DNA of 64,000 nt, from NCBI RefSeq assembly GCF_029760895.1, contig NZ_CP121679.1, forward strand, positions 1,364,001 through 1,428,000, in the 5' to 3' direction. Position 1 is the stretch's first letter, and each line of letters starts with the position of its first letter. The translations under genes were made by a program, and so were the position numbers. This stretch comes from Ancylobacter sp. WKF20 (lineage in GTDB: Bacteria > Pseudomonadota > Alphaproteobacteria > Rhizobiales > Xanthobacteraceae). The notes beneath the pieces are model-generated. The model was given only the letters and a program-made list of their open reading frames with translations. It was not told the DNA's origin and did not search any database. Positions 30,034-40,135 of this stretch are shown in pieces.

Positions 30034-30726
30034 TCAGCCGAGTTCGACCACCTTGCCGTCCTGCAGCGTCACGCGCCGGTGCATACGGCTCGCCAGCTCC
30101 AGATTATGCGTGGCGATCAGTGCCGCGAGGCCGGTCGCCTCCACGAGCTGGGACAGCGCGTGGAACACATGGTCGGCGGTGTGCGGGTCGAGATTGCCGG
30201 TCGGCTCGTCGGCCAGCAGCAGGCGCGGCGCGTTGGCGACAGCGCGGGCGATGGCGACGCGCTGCTGCTCGCCGCCCGACAGTTCGGCCGGGCGGTGATG
30301 CAGGCGCTTGGACAGGCCGAGATAGCCCAAGAGCTCCTGCGCCCGACGCGCGGCTTCCTTCTTGCCGAGACCGCGGATCATCTGCGGCAGCATCACATTC
30401 TCCTGCGCCGAGAACTCCGGCAGGAGGTGGTGGAACTGGTAGACGAAGCCGATGTCGGTGCGGCGGATCTGCGTGCGGGCGGCATCCGCCATGCCGCCGG
30501 TTGGCACGCCGCCGATATAGACCTCGCCGGCGTCCTGATGCTCCAGAAGGCCGGAGATGTGCAGCAGGGTCGACTTGCCCGTGCCGGAGGGTGCGACGAG
30601 CGCGACCGACTGGCCGGGCATGACGGTGAAGTCGGCGCCGCGCAGGATCTCCAGCTTGCCTTCGCCCTGGGTGTAGGACTGCTGGACGTTGTCGAGGCGC
30701 AGGGCCGCTTCCATGGGACCGGACAT
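30034..30726 (-). CDS. lolD: Lipoprotein-releasing ABC transporter ATPase LolD
   Basis: 230-residue ATPase that powers release of outer-membrane lipoproteins from the inner membrane together with the LolC/E protein encoded just upstream. Walker [10 protein letters not shown] at 45-53, signature LSGGEQQR, Walker [13 protein letters not shown] and the H-loop THN are present. The ATG at 30726 lies eight bases after the lolC/E stop; ATG at 30714 is another possible start. Confidence 0.94.
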   Translation of the reverse strand: MSGPMEAALRLDNVQQSYTQGEGKLEILRGADFTVMPGQSVALVAPSGTGKSTLLHISGLLEHQDAGEVYIGGVPTGGMADAARTQIRRTDIGFVYQFHHLLPEFSAQENVMLPQMIRGLGKKEAARRAQELLGYLGLSKRLHHRPAELSGGEQQRVAIARAVANAPRLLLADEPTGNLDPHTADHVFHALSQLVEATGLAALIATHNLELASRMHRRVTLQDGKVVELG

Positions 30727-30734
30727 GCTGCCCC

Positions 30735-32123
30735 CTACTCGTAGCGCAGCGCTTCCACCGGATCGAGGCGCGCAGCGCGCCAGGACGGGTAGAGCGGGGC
30801 GAGGAAGGAGAGGATGAGCGCCATGATGACCACGGTGGCGGTCTCGCCGGCATTCATCTCGGCCGGCAGGCGGCTGAGATAATACAGCTCCGGTGAGAAC
30901 AGCTCGGTCGCCGTCAGCCAGGAGATGAACTGGCGGATCTCCTCGACATTGAGGCACACGACGAGACCGAGCGCGAAGCCGGCCAGCGTGCCGACCACGC
31001 CGATGGCGGCGCCGGTGACGAGGAAGATGCGCATGATGGCGCCGCGCGTCGCGCCCATGGTGCGCAGGATGCCGATGTCGCGCCCCTTGTCCTTCACCAG
31101 CATGTTGAGGCCGGAAATGATGTTGAAGGCCGCCACCACCACGATCAGCGTGAGGATGAGGAACATCACATTGCGCTCGACTTGCAGCGCGTTGAAGAAG
31201 GTGGCGTTTCGCTGCCGCCAGTCGACGATATAGATCGGCCGCTCGGCCGCGGCATGCACGGCGGCGCGGAAATGATCCATGTTGTCGGGGTTGTCGGTGT
31301 AGACCTCGATCGCGGTCACATCGCCATTCTTGTTGAAATAGGCCTGGCTCTCGGGCAGCGGCATGAAGACGAAGGCGCTGTCATATTCCGACATGCCGAT
31401 CTCGAACACCGCCGCGATCTTGTAGACCTTGATACGGGGCGTCGTGCCCATGGGCGTCACCGCGCCGCGCGGGGCGACGAGGGTGAGATTGTCGCCCGCC
31501 TGCAGCGAGAGCTGGTCGGCGAGGCGCTTGCCGATGGCGATGCCGGAGCCCGCGTCGAAGCCCTCAAGCGTGCCCTGCTTGATGTTGGCGCCGATGGCCG
31601 GGAGCTTGCGCAGATTCTCCTCGGAGACGCCGCGCACCAGCACGCCACCGGCATTGAACGCCGAGGAGGCGAGCGCCTGCCCTTCCACCAGCGGCACGGC
31701 GAGCGTGATGCCGGGAACGCCGGCGATGCGCTTGGCGACGGCGTCATAATCGGTGAGCGGGCTGTCCAGCGGCTGCACCAGCAGATGGCCGTTAAGGCCG
31801 AGGATCTTCGACAAGAGCTCGGTGCGGAAGCCGTTCATCACCGCCATGACGATGATGAGCGTCGCCACGCCCAGCATGATGCCGAGGAAGGAGAAGCCGG
31901 CGATGACCGAGATGAAGCCTTCCTTGCGGCGCGCGCGCAGATAGCGCAGCGACAGCATCCACTCGAAGGCGCTGAACGGGCGCGTGCCTGTCGGCTCCCC
32001 GCCCGCCTCAGCGGCCGGGGCCGCCTTGGCCGGCGCGGCCTTCGCCTTGGCCTTACCGGCGCTGCCGCCGGTGACGCTCGTGGCGCTGGTCGTGGCGCTT
32101 TTGGCCCGCCGGATCAGATTCAT
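30735..32123 (-). CDS. lolC: Lipoprotein-releasing ABC transporter permease LolC/LolE family
   Basis: 462-residue inner-membrane permease with four helices: one near residue 70-95 ([20 protein letters not shown]), then a large periplasmic MacB-type domain, then three at the C terminus (from [20 protein letters not shown]). The end [21 protein letters not shown] is the family signature. Only one permease gene is present, so the transporter is probably a homodimer (LolF type). An Ala/Lys-rich stretch of about 45 residues precedes the conserved [18 protein letters not shown]. Its ATG overlaps the proS stop by four bases (ATGA). Confidence 0.92.
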   Translation of the reverse strand: MNLIRRAKSATTSATSVTGGSAGKAKAKAAPAKAAPAAEAGGEPTGTRPFSAFEWMLSLRYLRARRKEGFISVIAGFSFLGIMLGVATLIIVMAVMNGFRTELLSKILGLNGHLLVQPLDSPLTDYDAVAKRIAGVPGITLAVPLVEGQALASSAFNAGGVLVRGVSEENLRKLPAIGANIKQGTLEGFDAGSGIAIGKRLADQLSLQAGDNLTLVAPRGAVTPMGTTPRIKVYKIAAVFEIGMSEYDSAFVFMPLPESQAYFNKNGDVTAIEVYTDNPDNMDHFRAAVHAAAERPIYIVDWRQRNATFFNALQVERNVMFLILTLIVVVAAFNIISGLNMLVKDKGRDIGILRTMGATRGAIMRIFLVTGAAIGVVGTLAGFALGLVVCLNVEEIRQFISWLTATELFSPELYYLSRLPAEMNAGETATVVIMALILSFLAPLYPSWRAARLDPVEALRYE

Positions 32124-33442
32124 CCGAGGATCCGTTGCAGCGCCGCCGAGACGGAGAGCGTCTCGCGCGAGCCATCGGCGCGGCGCTTGAGTTCCACCGT
32201 GCCGGCGGCAAGGCCCTTGGGCCCGACGATGATCTGCCAGGGCAGGCCGATCAGGTCGGCGGTGGCGAATTTGGAGCCGGGGCGCTCGTCGGTGTCGTCA
32301 TAGAGCACGTCGACATTGCGGGCAGTCAGCTCGGCATAGATGGCGTCGCAGGCGGAGTCGGTCGCCGAGTCACCCGCCTTGAGGTTCAGCAGGCCGACGC
32401 GGAAGGGCGCGATGGCCTCCGGCCAGATGATGCCGTTCTCGTCATGCGAGGCTTCGATGATCGCCGCGGCGAGACGCGAGGGGCCGATGCCATAGGAGCC
32501 CATATGCACGGGACGCTCCACGCCGTCCGGGCCGGTGACCTTGGCGCCCATCGGCTCGGAATACTTCGTGCCGAAATAGAAGATGTGGCCCACTTCGATG
32601 CCCCGGGCAGACAGGCGCTGGCCATCGGGAATCGCGGCGAACGCAGCCTCGTCATGCTTCTCTTCCGTGGCCGCATAAAGGCTGGTCCAGCGGTTCACGA
32701 TGTCCTGAAGCGCGGCCGGGTCGTCGAAATCCACGTCGGAGCCGGGGGTGCCCATCTCCAGGAAATCGGAATGGCAGAATACCTGGCTCTCGCCGGTGGA
32801 GGCGAGGATGATGAATTCGTGGCTGTGATTGCCGCCGATCGGGCCGGTGTCGGCGACCATCGGGATCGCCTTGAGGCCGAGCCGCGCGAAAGTGCGCAGA
32901 TAGGCGACGAACATGCGGTTATAGGACGTCACCGCGCTCTCAAAATCGAGGTCGATCGAATAGGCGTCCTTCATCAGGAATTCGCGCGAGCGCATGACGC
33001 CGAAGCGCGGGCGCACCTCGTCGCGGAACTTCCACTGGATGTGGTAGAGGTTCAGCGGCAAGTCCTTGTAGGACTTCACATACGCGCGGACGATCTCGGT
33101 GAGCATCTCCTCATTGGTCGGCCCGTAGAGCATCTCGCGCTCGTGCCGATCCTTGATGCGCAGCATCTCCTTGCCGTAGTCGTCATAACGCCCGCTCTCG
33201 CGCCAGAGATCGGCCGACTGGATGGTCGGCATCATGATCTCGATGGCACCGGCGCGATTCTGCTCCTCGCGGACCACGTTGCAGATCTTGTCGAGCACGC
33301 GCTTGCCGAGCGGCAGCCAGGCATAGATGCCGGCGCTCTCCTGCCGGATCATGCCGGCGCGGAGCATGAGGCGGTGCGAGACGATTTCCGCTTCCTTCGG
33401 CACTTCGCGGAGGATGGGAAGGAAGTAGCGGGAGAGGCGCAT
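32120..33442 (-). CDS. proS: Prolyl-tRNA synthetase (short alphaproteobacterial type)
   Basis: 440-residue class II synthetase lacking the editing insertion found in the 570-residue E. coli enzyme. Seen: [20 protein letters not shown], motif 2 region [20 protein letters not shown], motif 3 [11 protein letters not shown], and the anticodon-binding domain beginning [10 protein letters not shown]. The ATG at 33442 (MRLSRYFLP) is preferred over an in-frame GTG twelve bases upstream. A long 5' leader lies between it and the candidate small RNA. Confidence 0.95.
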   Translation of the reverse strand: MRLSRYFLPILREVPKEAEIVSHRLMLRAGMIRQESAGIYAWLPLGKRVLDKICNVVREEQNRAGAIEIMMPTIQSADLWRESGRYDDYGKEMLRIKDRHEREMLYGPTNEEMLTEIVRAYVKSYKDLPLNLYHIQWKFRDEVRPRFGVMRSREFLMKDAYSIDLDFESAVTSYNRMFVAYLRTFARLGLKAIPMVADTGPIGGNHSHEFIILASTGESQVFCHSDFLEMGTPGSDVDFDDPAALQDIVNRWTSLYAATEEKHDEAAFAAIPDGQRLSARGIEVGHIFYFGTKYSEPMGAKVTGPDGVERPVHMGSYGIGPSRLAAAIIEASHDENGIIWPEAIAPFRVGLLNLKAGDSATDSACDAIYAELTARNVDVLYDDTDERPGSKFATADLIGLPWQIIVGPKGLAAGTVELKRRADGSRETLSVSAALQRILG

Positions 33443-33623
33443 CGGCAAACTCACGATTCGGCCGGGGTCGGGCCCATCAATAATGGCGGAGAGAAACCGG
33501 ATCGGTCAGCAAAATACAAGCCCTCGCGCGTGGAGGCGCCCCGCCCGGCCCGTGCGCGACGGCGCGAACCGAACGCCGACGCGAGGAAAATGACGGTTTC
33601 CAAGTAATGGCAACGTTTCCTGC

Positions 33624-33688
33624 TGCGTCGCACCATAGTTCTTTTGCGACGCAAGGATGACAAGTCATGCTTTGTTGATCTATGGTGC
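33624..33688. repeat. Nested, mutually exclusive inverted repeats
   Basis: TGCGTCGCA (33624-33632) pairs with TGCGACGCA (33645-33653), and GCACCATAG (33630-33638) pairs with CTATGGTGC (33680-33688). Both are nine perfect bases and share 33630-33632, so the two stems cannot form together. A near-palindrome ATGACAAGTCAT lies between. Position suggests a regulatory role for proS or the small RNA promoter. Confidence 0.55.
33657..33686 (+). promoter_or_regulatory. Candidate promoter of the small RNA
   Basis: ATGACA (33657-33662, five of six with TTGACA) and TATGGT (33681-33686, four of six with TATAAT) are spaced 18 bases on the plus strand. Transcription would start near 33693, just before the first small-RNA hairpin. 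Confidence 0.4.
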
Positions 33689-33690
33689 CG

Positions 33691-33860
33691 GCCTCTAGAA
33701 AGAGGTCCGCCAGTCGCCGCTGTTAAGCGCGATGCCGGTCCAGGTCTCGGGAGGAATGACGGCAAAGAAAGCCCCCCGGCAGATGTCGAAACGACACGGA
33801 ATCGGGTGCGGGCGGCCAGTTGAAAAAAGGGCGGGACAGCATTGTCCCGCCTCTTTTTTT
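33691..33860 (+). ncRNA. Candidate structured small RNA
   Basis: About 170 bases downstream of a promoter-like element and ending at a strong T-tract terminator. Predicted hairpins in order: CCTCT-AGAA-AGAGG (33693-33706), TCG(C)CGCT-GTTA-AGCGCGA, TGTCG-AAA-CGACA (about 33784-33796), and the terminator. No open frame closes before the terminator. The place, between proS and a DUF1467 gene, matches the context I vaguely recall for a conserved Rhizobiales small RNA family (alpha-r45), but that identity is unverified. Confidence 0.45.
33823..33860. terminator. Strong bidirectional intrinsic terminator
   Basis: GGCGGGACA (33830-33838), loop GCAT, TGTCCCGCC (33843-33851): nine perfect pairs. TCTTTTTTT follows on the plus strand and AAAAAAG precedes it, giving a T-run on the minus strand as well. 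It can end both the candidate plus-strand RNA and the minus-strand nuo-birA-rnj-mce-DUF1467 transcript. Confidence 0.9.
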
Positions 33861-33916
33861 GCCCGGTGTGATGTGACTTCCGGCGATGCGGCGCGCGCCA
33901 GCGCCAACCGGCGCGC

Positions 33917-34192
33917 TCAGTCGACCTTGTACATCTTCACCGGCATGGGGAACATGTCGAGCGTGAGCCGGCCGGTCTCCACCGACCAGGCGAACAGCCC
34001 GACGATGACGCCCGCGACCACGGTGGTCACCAGCATCTTCGGGATCAGCAGCGGGCTCTGCGGCGCGCCGGGCTCGGTGCCGTCCTCCTGCGCGCCGTCC
34101 TCATGCTGCGAGCGCACGCCGAAGGGCAGCACGGCGAAGATCACCGTCCACCAGACGATGAAATAGATGGCGATATAGGTGCCGACGCCCAT
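33917..34192 (-). CDS. DUF1467 family two-helix membrane protein
   Basis: 91 residues with two membrane helices (about 5-25 and 50-70). Family features seen: YFIVWWTVIFAVLPFGVRSQ and a C terminus VDMFPMP-like (LDMFPMPVKMYKV). DUF1467 proteins are widespread in alphaproteobacteria next to mce and proS; the function is unknown. It begins nine bases after the mce stop, so it is the last gene of the operon, with a terminator 57 bases downstream. Confidence 0.85.
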   Translation of the reverse strand: MGVGTYIAIYFIVWWTVIFAVLPFGVRSQHEDGAQEDGTEPGAPQSPLLIPKMLVTTVVAGVIVGLFAWSVETGRLTLDMFPMPVKMYKVD

Positions 34193-34201
34193 GACCCGCC
34201 C

Positions 34202-34606
34202 TCACGCCTCTTCCAGCTCGACCAGCGTCCCCAGGAAGTCCTTGGGATGCAGAAACAGCACCGGCTTGCCATGCGCGCCGAGGCGCGGCTCGCCGGAGCC
34301 CAGCACGCGCGCTCCGGCCGCCAGCAAGCGGTCGCGGGCGGCGCGGATGTCGTCCACCTCATAGCAGAGGTGATGGATGCCGCCCTCGGGATTGCGTTCG
34401 AGGAACTTGGCGATGGGCGAGGCCTCGCCCAGCACGCCGAGCAACTCCACCTTGGTGTTGGGCAGCACGACGAAGACGGTGTTCACCCCATGCTCGGGCT
34501 GCGGCACCACCTCCGACACCTCGCCGCCCAGCGTGTCGCGATAGGTGGCGATGGCCGCGTCGAGATCCGGCACGGCGATGGCGACATGGTTGAGGCGGCC
34601 GATCAT
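34202..34606 (-). CDS. mce: Methylmalonyl-CoA epimerase
   Basis: 134-residue glyoxalase-fold (VOC) metalloenzyme interconverting (2S)- and (2R)-methylmalonyl-CoA in propionate metabolism. Metal ligands are visible: His7 in GRLNHVAIAV, the His in GGIHHLCYEV, and the terminal Glu in LVELEEA. HPKDFLGTLVELEE is typical of the epimerase within the VOC superfamily. Its position after rnj is common in alphaproteobacteria; the mutase genes are not in the window. Confidence 0.9.
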   Translation of the reverse strand: MIGRLNHVAIAVPDLDAAIATYRDTLGGEVSEVVPQPEHGVNTVFVVLPNTKVELLGVLGEASPIAKFLERNPEGGIHHLCYEVDDIRAARDRLLAAGARVLGSGEPRLGAHGKPVLFLHPKDFLGTLVELEEA

Positions 34607-34688
34607 GTGAACGCTCCCGAGCTACCCCCGCCCAGGCCCGGCTGAACCAGCCGACCCGCAGGCGGGGTGATGCTTCTACGTCAGCCGT

Positions 34689-36377
34689 TCATACCGTGAT
34701 CACCAGAACATGGCAGAGCGGCTTCTTGCCCCACGCCTGGTTGACCGAGGAGCGCACCGCGCGGGTGAGCGACTCGGCAACCGCATCGGCGTCGCGCCGA
34801 CGCGCCTTGGGCAGGCCGTCGAGGCAGTCGAGAATTGCGTCCTCGATGACGTCGTCGATCGGCTTGCCGCCGACGCCGTGCTGCGGCAGGCCGGAGAGGT
34901 CAATCATCGGGTCGCCGACCACCTCGCCCTTGGCGGTCATCGCGACCGCCACCGAAACGAGCCCGGCGAAGGAGAGGCGCCGGCGCTCGGCGACGGCGGC
35001 ATCGGCCGCGTTCACCAGCACATGCCCGTCCTTGTAGAGCCGGCCGAACGGGATCTCCTCGATCACCTCGGCGCTGGCCGTCGGGTCGGCGCTGATGAGG
35101 CGGACCACATCGCCATCGACGAGGCGCACCACCTCACGCACGCCCATGGCGCGGGCGAGTTCGGCATGCTCGGCCAGATGCATCGGCTCGCCATGCACGG
35201 GCACGGAGACCTGCGGGCGCAGCCAGCGGTACATCTGCTCCAGCTCGCCGCGGCGCGGATGGCCGGAAACATGGACCAGCGCGTCACGGTCGGTCAGCAC
35301 CTTCACGCCCTGAAGCACCAGCGCGTTGATGATGCGGTTCACCGCGCGCTCATTGCCGGGAATGGTGCGCGAGGAGAAGATCACCTGATCGCCCGGCGAG
35401 AGGGCGATCTCGGGATGATCGTCATCGGCGATGCGGGCGAGCGCCGCGCGCGGTTCGCCCTGGCTGCCGGTGAGGATCGCCACCACCTTGTCGCGCGGCA
35501 GGAAGCCATAGGCATCCACCGGGCGGAAGGCGGGCAGCCCGTCCAGCAGCCGCTGCTCGCGGGCGACACCAATGACGCGCTCCATGGCGCGGCCCACCAG
35601 CACGACCTCGCGGCCGGTGCGGATCGCCGCCTCGGCGATCGAGCGGATACGCGCGACATTCGAGGCGAAGGTCGTCACCGCCACGCGCGCCGGCGCCTTG
35701 GCGATCAGCTCGGCCAGCACATGCTGAACATCCGTCTCGGAAGGCGAGATGCCCTCGCGGATGGCGTTGGTCGAATCGCAGATGATCGCCCGCACGCCCT
35801 CATCGCCCAGCGCGGTGAAGCGGGCGGGATCGGTGACGTTGCCGACCACGGGGGTCGGGTCGATCTTCCAGTCGCCGGTATGGACGACGAGGCCGAGCGA
35901 GGTGCGGATGGCCAGCGAATGGCTGTCGGGAATCGAATGCGCCACCGGGACGAACTCGACCTCGAAGGGGCCGATCTGCGCCCGCCCGCCGCTGGGGACA
36001 ATGTGGAACGGGATTTTCGGCGCGCCCGGCTCGCCGAGCCGCCGGGCTTCCGCTAGGCCGTGGGTGAAGGGCGTGGTGTAGACCGGGCAACCGAGGCGCG
36101 GCCACAGATCGACGAGGGCGCCGACATGGTCCTCATGGCCATGGGTCAGCACCAGCCCGACCAGATTGCCCTGCTCGCGCTCCCGCTCCAGGAAGGTGAC
36201 GTCCGGCATGATGATGTCGATGCCGGGAATGTCGGGCGAGGCGAAGGAAATGCCGAGATCGACCGCCAGCCATTTGCGACGGTTGCGCGGGCCGAATCCG
36301 TACAGGCCCAAATTCATGCCGATCTCGCCCACGCCGCCCAGCGGCGCGAACACCAGCTCCTCCGTTGATTTGCTCAC
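34689..36377 (-). CDS. rnj: Ribonuclease J
   Basis: 562-residue metallo-beta-lactamase/beta-CASP RNase with 5'-3' exonuclease and endonuclease activity in mRNA decay and rRNA maturation. Zinc motif HGHEDH at 79-84, PVAHSIPDSHS, HTGDWKID and the beta-CASP SGHPRRGELEQM are seen, with a C-terminal domain to residue 562. The start is GTG at 36377 with AAAGG nine bases upstream, overlapping no neighbour. It follows birA by 11 bases. Confidence 0.94.
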   Translation of the reverse strand: MSKSTEELVFAPLGGVGEIGMNLGLYGFGPRNRRKWLAVDLGISFASPDIPGIDIIMPDVTFLEREREQGNLVGLVLTHGHEDHVGALVDLWPRLGCPVYTTPFTHGLAEARRLGEPGAPKIPFHIVPSGGRAQIGPFEVEFVPVAHSIPDSHSLAIRTSLGLVVHTGDWKIDPTPVVGNVTDPARFTALGDEGVRAIICDSTNAIREGISPSETDVQHVLAELIAKAPARVAVTTFASNVARIRSIAEAAIRTGREVVLVGRAMERVIGVAREQRLLDGLPAFRPVDAYGFLPRDKVVAILTGSQGEPRAALARIADDDHPEIALSPGDQVIFSSRTIPGNERAVNRIINALVLQGVKVLTDRDALVHVSGHPRRGELEQMYRWLRPQVSVPVHGEPMHLAEHAELARAMGVREVVRLVDGDVVRLISADPTASAEVIEEIPFGRLYKDGHVLVNAADAAVAERRRLSFAGLVSVAVAMTAKGEVVGDPMIDLSGLPQHGVGGKPIDDVIEDAILDCLDGLPKARRRDADAVAESLTRAVRSSVNQAWGKKPLCHVLVITV

Positions 36378-36388
36378 TCAGTTGCCTT

Positions 36389-37159
36389 TCAAGCCTGCAG
36401 GCCGGGCGCGGGAAACACGTCGCCGGCATTGATCGTCTCGCGTGCGCCATCGGCGCGTCGGAGAACCATAGCACCGGAAACATCCAGTGCCTCGAAGATG
36501 CCGTGCGTCTCACGTTCGCCGAGACGAACGGTCACGGCCCGCCCCACACCGGGGGCGCGTTTCAACCAGGACTCGCGGGTCGCCTCGAACCCCTGCCCGC
36601 CCGCCCATTCCGCCAGCCGCGCCCGCATCGCGGCATCGAGCGCGGCCAGCAGCGCCTCGGGCGCGGTCGGGAAGCCGGCGGCGCCGAGATCCGTCGTCGG
36701 ATAGGGCGCGTCGAGCGGGTGGTGGGCGCAGTTGACGCCAAAGCCGATCACCGCGGCGTTGCGCGCATCGGGCAGCACGGTGCCTTCAATGAGGATGCCG
36801 GCGAGCTTGGCGCCGTCGATCTGCACATCGTTCGGCCATTTCACGCCGATGCGCAACGGGTCGATGCCGGTGACGTCGCGCACCGCGTCATGCAGCGCCA
36901 GCGCCGCGACAAAGCACAGTTCCGGCAGGCGTGCCGTCGGACCAGGCTGCACCAGCAGCAGCGAGGCGTAGAGATTGCCGGGCTCGGAGCGCCAGACTCG
37001 GCCGCGCCGCCCCCTGCCCTGCGTCTGCCGGCTCGCCACGAACCAGCAAGGCGCCGGACCGGTTGCCCGGGCCAGCGCCTCCGCATTGGTCGAACCGATC
37101 TCGTCGAAACGAACGACCGGCGTCGCGCCAGCCGCTGTCCCGCCTGGGAGTCGCGCCAT
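36389..37159 (-). CDS. birA: Biotin--[acetyl-CoA-carboxylase] ligase (no DNA-binding domain)
   Basis: 256-residue biotin protein ligase. The biotinyl-AMP loop GRGRRGR is at 48-54 and KWPND at 107-111, with GILIEG following; a C-terminal SH3-like domain carries GIFEALDVSGAMVLRR. The protein starts directly with the catalytic domain, so it lacks the N-terminal winged helix of E. coli BirA and cannot be the bifunctional repressor. It begins two bases after nuoN, so it is transcribed with the nuo operon. Confidence 0.94.
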   Translation of the reverse strand: MARLPGGTAAGATPVVRFDEIGSTNAEALARATGPAPCWFVASRQTQGRGRRGRVWRSEPGNLYASLLLVQPGPTARLPELCFVAALALHDAVRDVTGIDPLRIGVKWPNDVQIDGAKLAGILIEGTVLPDARNAAVIGFGVNCAHHPLDAPYPTTDLGAAGFPTAPEALLAALDAAMRARLAEWAGGQGFEATRESWLKRAPGVGRAVTVRLGERETHGIFEALDVSGAMVLRRADGARETINAGDVFPAPGLQA

Positions 37160-37161
37160 CC

Positions 37162-38589
37162 TCAGAAGAGCGCCCGTGCCGCCACGCCCGCCGCCGCCAG
37201 CAGCGGGGCCGGATAGACGAAGAGCAGGATGGTGAACAGGCCGGAGATCGCCAGCACGGCGCGCAGTTCCGACGGCATCGGCTCGAAGGCCGGGGCCGGC
37301 TCGTCGAAATACATCACCTTGACGACGCGCAGATAGTAGAAGGCGCCGACCACGCTGGAGAGCACGCCGATCACCGCGAGGGCATAGAGACCCGACTCGA
37401 TGGCGGCGAGGAACACGTAGTACTTGGCGAGGAAGCCGGCCAGCGGCGGGATGCCGGCGAGCGAGAACATCAGCGCCGCCAGCATGAACGCCTTCACCGG
37501 GCTGGTGCGGGCGAGGCCGGCGAGGTCGTCATAATTCTCCACCATGCCGTCCTTGCGGCGCATGGAGAGGATGCAGGCGAAGGTGCCGAGCGTCATCGCC
37601 ATGTAGACGGCCATGTAGACCAGCACGCCGCGCACGCCCTGCTCCGTGCCGGCGGCAAGGCCGACCAGCGCGTAGCCCATATGGCCGATGGACGAATAGG
37701 CCATCAGGCGCTTGAGGTTGCGCTGGCCGATGGCGCCGAAGGAGCCGAGCGCCATCGAGGCGATCGAGACGAAGACGATGATCTGCTGCCACTCGTGAAC
37801 GACATTCGGCAGCGCCTCGGTGGCGAAGCGCACGAACACCGCCATGGCCGCGACCTTCGGGGCCGCCGCGAAGAAGGCGGTAACCGGGGCGGGCGCGCCT
37901 TCATAGACGTCCGGCGTCCACATGTGGAACGGCACGGCCGAGACCTTGAAGCACAGGCCGGCGAACATGAAGACGATGCCGAAGATCAGCCCGAGTGAGG
38001 GCTCGCGCGCGGCCTGGGCGATCTGCGCGAAGTTCACCGTGCCGGTGAAACCGTAGATCAGCGAGGCGCCGTAGAGCAGCATGCCGGACGAGAGCGCGCC
38101 GAGCACGAAGTACTTCAGGCCCGCCTCGGTGGAGCGCACCGACTCGCGGTTGTTGGCGGCGATGACGTAGAGCGCGAGGCTCATGAGCTCGAGGCCCATA
38201 TAGAGCGCGATCAGGTCGCCGGCCGAGATCAGCATCATCATGCCGAGCGTGGAGAGCAGCACCAGGATGGCGAACTCGAAGCGGCTCTGCTTCTCGATCT
38301 TCAGCCAGTCCACGGACATGGCGAGCGTCGCCCCGGCGCCGATCAGCGCCAGCACCTTGAGGAAGCGCGAATAGGCGTCGACCTGGAAGCTGCCATTGAA
38401 CAGCACCGCCTCGGTGGGACCGAGGACGACGAGCACGAGCGCGGCGAAGAGAGCCGCGAGCGCGAAGCCGTTCACCATGTCGGTCGACTTCGGCCCGACA
38501 AACGCGCCGAACAGGATCAGCGCGATGGCGGAGACGGCCAGCAGCAGTTCGGGCAGCGCGGGGCCGAGCGCGGCAAGGGAGAAGGTCAT
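37162..38589 (-). CDS. nuoN: NADH-quinone oxidoreductase subunit N
   Basis: 475-residue antiporter-like proton-pumping subunit of the complex I membrane arm with 14 predicted helices. Seen: [17 protein letters not shown] with the conserved Glu, the [17 protein letters not shown] segment with the pumping Lys, [18 protein letters not shown], and [14 protein letters not shown]. Last nuo gene; 31 bases after nuoM. Confidence 0.96.
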   Translation of the reverse strand: MTFSLAALGPALPELLLAVSAIALILFGAFVGPKSTDMVNGFALAALFAALVLVVLGPTEAVLFNGSFQVDAYSRFLKVLALIGAGATLAMSVDWLKIEKQSRFEFAILVLLSTLGMMMLISAGDLIALYMGLELMSLALYVIAANNRESVRSTEAGLKYFVLGALSSGMLLYGASLIYGFTGTVNFAQIAQAAREPSLGLIFGIVFMFAGLCFKVSAVPFHMWTPDVYEGAPAPVTAFFAAAPKVAAMAVFVRFATEALPNVVHEWQQIIVFVSIASMALGSFGAIGQRNLKRLMAYSSIGHMGYALVGLAAGTEQGVRGVLVYMAVYMAMTLGTFACILSMRRKDGMVENYDDLAGLARTSPVKAFMLAALMFSLAGIPPLAGFLAKYYVFLAAIESGLYALAVIGVLSSVVGAFYYLRVVKVMYFDEPAPAFEPMPSELRAVLAISGLFTILLFVYPAPLLAAAGVAARALF

Positions 38590-38620
38590 TGGCGGGGCTC
38601 CGCGGTCATCGGGTCACGGT

Positions 38621-40135
38621 TCAAGGCAGCACCAGGCTCGCGGCCTTGATGGCGTCGGCGGCCACATCGGCACGGGCAACGATCGCGTTCACGGCGACGC
38701 TGCAGGCATCGAGAATGGGCTGGGGCCACACGCCGAACAGGACGGTGAAGAACAGCAGCGGGATGAGCGAGGCCATCTCGCGGCCATTGAGATCGAGAAT
38801 GCCCTTCAGGCTGTCCTTCTCCAGCGGCCCGAAGATCACCCGGCGGTACAACCAGAGCGCATAGGCGGCGGAGAGGATGACGCCGGTGGTGGCGAACAGC
38901 GCGACCCAGGTGTTGCGGCCGAAAGCGGCGAGCAGCGTCAGGAATTCGCCGATGAAGCCCGACGTGCCCGGCAGGCCGACATTCGCCATGGTGAAGACCA
39001 TGAACACCGTGGCGTAGATCGGCATGCGATGCACGAGACCGCCATAGGCCGAAATCTCGCGGGTATGCATCCGGTCATAGACCACGCCGACGCACAGGAA
39101 GAGCGCGCCCGACACGAAGCCGTGGCTGACCATCTGGAACACCGCGCCCTGGATGCCTTCCTGGGTAAGGGTGAAGATGCCCATGGTCACGTAGCCCATG
39201 TGAGCGACGGACGAGTAGGCGATCAGCTTCTTGATGTCTTCCTGAACCAGCGCGACCAGCGAGGTGTAGATGATCGCGATCACCGACAGGGTGAAGACGA
39301 AGGGCGCGAAATAGGCCGACGCCTCCGGGAACATGGGCAGGCTGAAGCGCAGGAAGCCGTAGCCACCCATCTTCAGCAGGATGCCCGCCAGGATGACCGA
39401 GCCGGCGGTCGGTGCCTCGACGTGGGCGTCGGGCAGCCAGGTGTGCACCGGCCACATCGGCATCTTCACCGCGAAGGAGGCGAAGAAGGCCAACCAGAGC
39501 CAGTACTGCATGCCCGCCGGGAAATCGAACTTCAGCAGGGCGTTGATGTCCGTCGTGCCCGCCTGCCAGTACATGGCCATGATGGCGAGCATCATGAGCA
39601 CGGAGCCGGCCAGCGTGTAGAGGAAGAACTTGAACGTCGCGTAGATGCGCCGCTTGCCGCCCCAGATGCCGATGATGAGGAACATCGGGATCAGGCCACC
39701 TTCGAAGAAGATGTAGAACTGCAGCAGATCCAGCGACGAGAACGTGCCGATCATCAGCGTCTCGAGCACCAGGAAGCAGATCATGTACTCCTTGACGCGG
39801 ACCTTGATCGACTCCCAGCTCGCGAGGATGCACATCGGCATCAGGAGCGTGGTGAGCAGGACGAAGGGCAGCGAGATGCCGTCCACGCCCATGCGGTAAT
39901 TGGCGATCTCGCCGAGCCAGGGCGTGTTCTCGACGAACTGGAACTCGGTGCCCGAGGCATCGAACCCGAACAGCAGCAGCAGCGAGATGACGAAGGTGAC
40001 CAGCGTCGCCCAGAGCGCGACCCAGCGCGTGTTGCGCTGGGCGATCTCGTCATCGCCGCGGATCATCAGGACGATCAGCAGCGCGCCGACGAGCGGCAGG
40101 AAGGTGACGACCGAAAGGATGGGCCAGTCGTACAT
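38621..40135 (-). CDS. nuoM: NADH-quinone oxidoreductase subunit M
   Basis: 504-residue antiporter-like subunit. Seen: [20 protein letters not shown] with the conserved Glu, [20 protein letters not shown] and the Lys-bearing [15 protein letters not shown], then [16 protein letters not shown]. The ATG is one base inside the nuoL stop (TGATG), a coupled junction. Confidence 0.97.
   Translation of the reverse strand: MYDWPILSVVTFLPLVGALLIVLMIRGDDEIAQRNTRWVALWATLVTFVISLLLLFGFDASGTEFQFVENTPWLGEIANYRMGVDGISLPFVLLTTLLMPMCILASWESIKVRVKEYMICFLVLETLMIGTFSSLDLLQFYIFFEGGLIPMFLIIGIWGGKRRIYATFKFFLYTLAGSVLMMLAIMAMYWQAGTTDINALLKFDFPAGMQYWLWLAFFASFAVKMPMWPVHTWLPDAHVEAPTAGSVILAGILLKMGGYGFLRFSLPMFPEASAYFAPFVFTLSVIAIIYTSLVALVQEDIKKLIAYSSVAHMGYVTMGIFTLTQEGIQGAVFQMVSHGFVSGALFLCVGVVYDRMHTREISAYGGLVHRMPIYATVFMVFTMANVGLPGTSGFIGEFLTLLAAFGRNTWVALFATTGVILSAAYALWLYRRVIFGPLEKDSLKGILDLNGREMASLIPLLFFTVLFGVWPQPILDACSVAVNAIVARADVAADAIKAASLVLP

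Larger units (their letters stand above)
33443..33916. other. Gene-free stretch between proS and the DUF1467 gene
   Basis: 474 bases that I do not read as coding. Bases 33443 to about 33620 are the proS leader side. Bases 33624-33688 contain two nested inverted repeats. Bases about 33690-33860 on the plus strand look like a structured small RNA ending in a strong intrinsic terminator. An open frame from ATG 33732/33756 has a GGGAGGA ribosome-like site but runs straight through the terminator, so I do not call it a gene. Confidence 0.6.

Noticed and set aside
33477..33668. 63-codon minus-strand ORF upstream of proS
   Set aside because: No ribosome site, Arg-rich composition typical of chance frames, and it overlaps the inverted repeats.
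33732..34166. Plus-strand ORF with a GGGAGGA ribosome-like site
   Set aside because: It reads straight through the strong intrinsic terminator at 33823-33860 and then antisense to the DUF1467 gene; the codons across the stem encode nothing recognisable.
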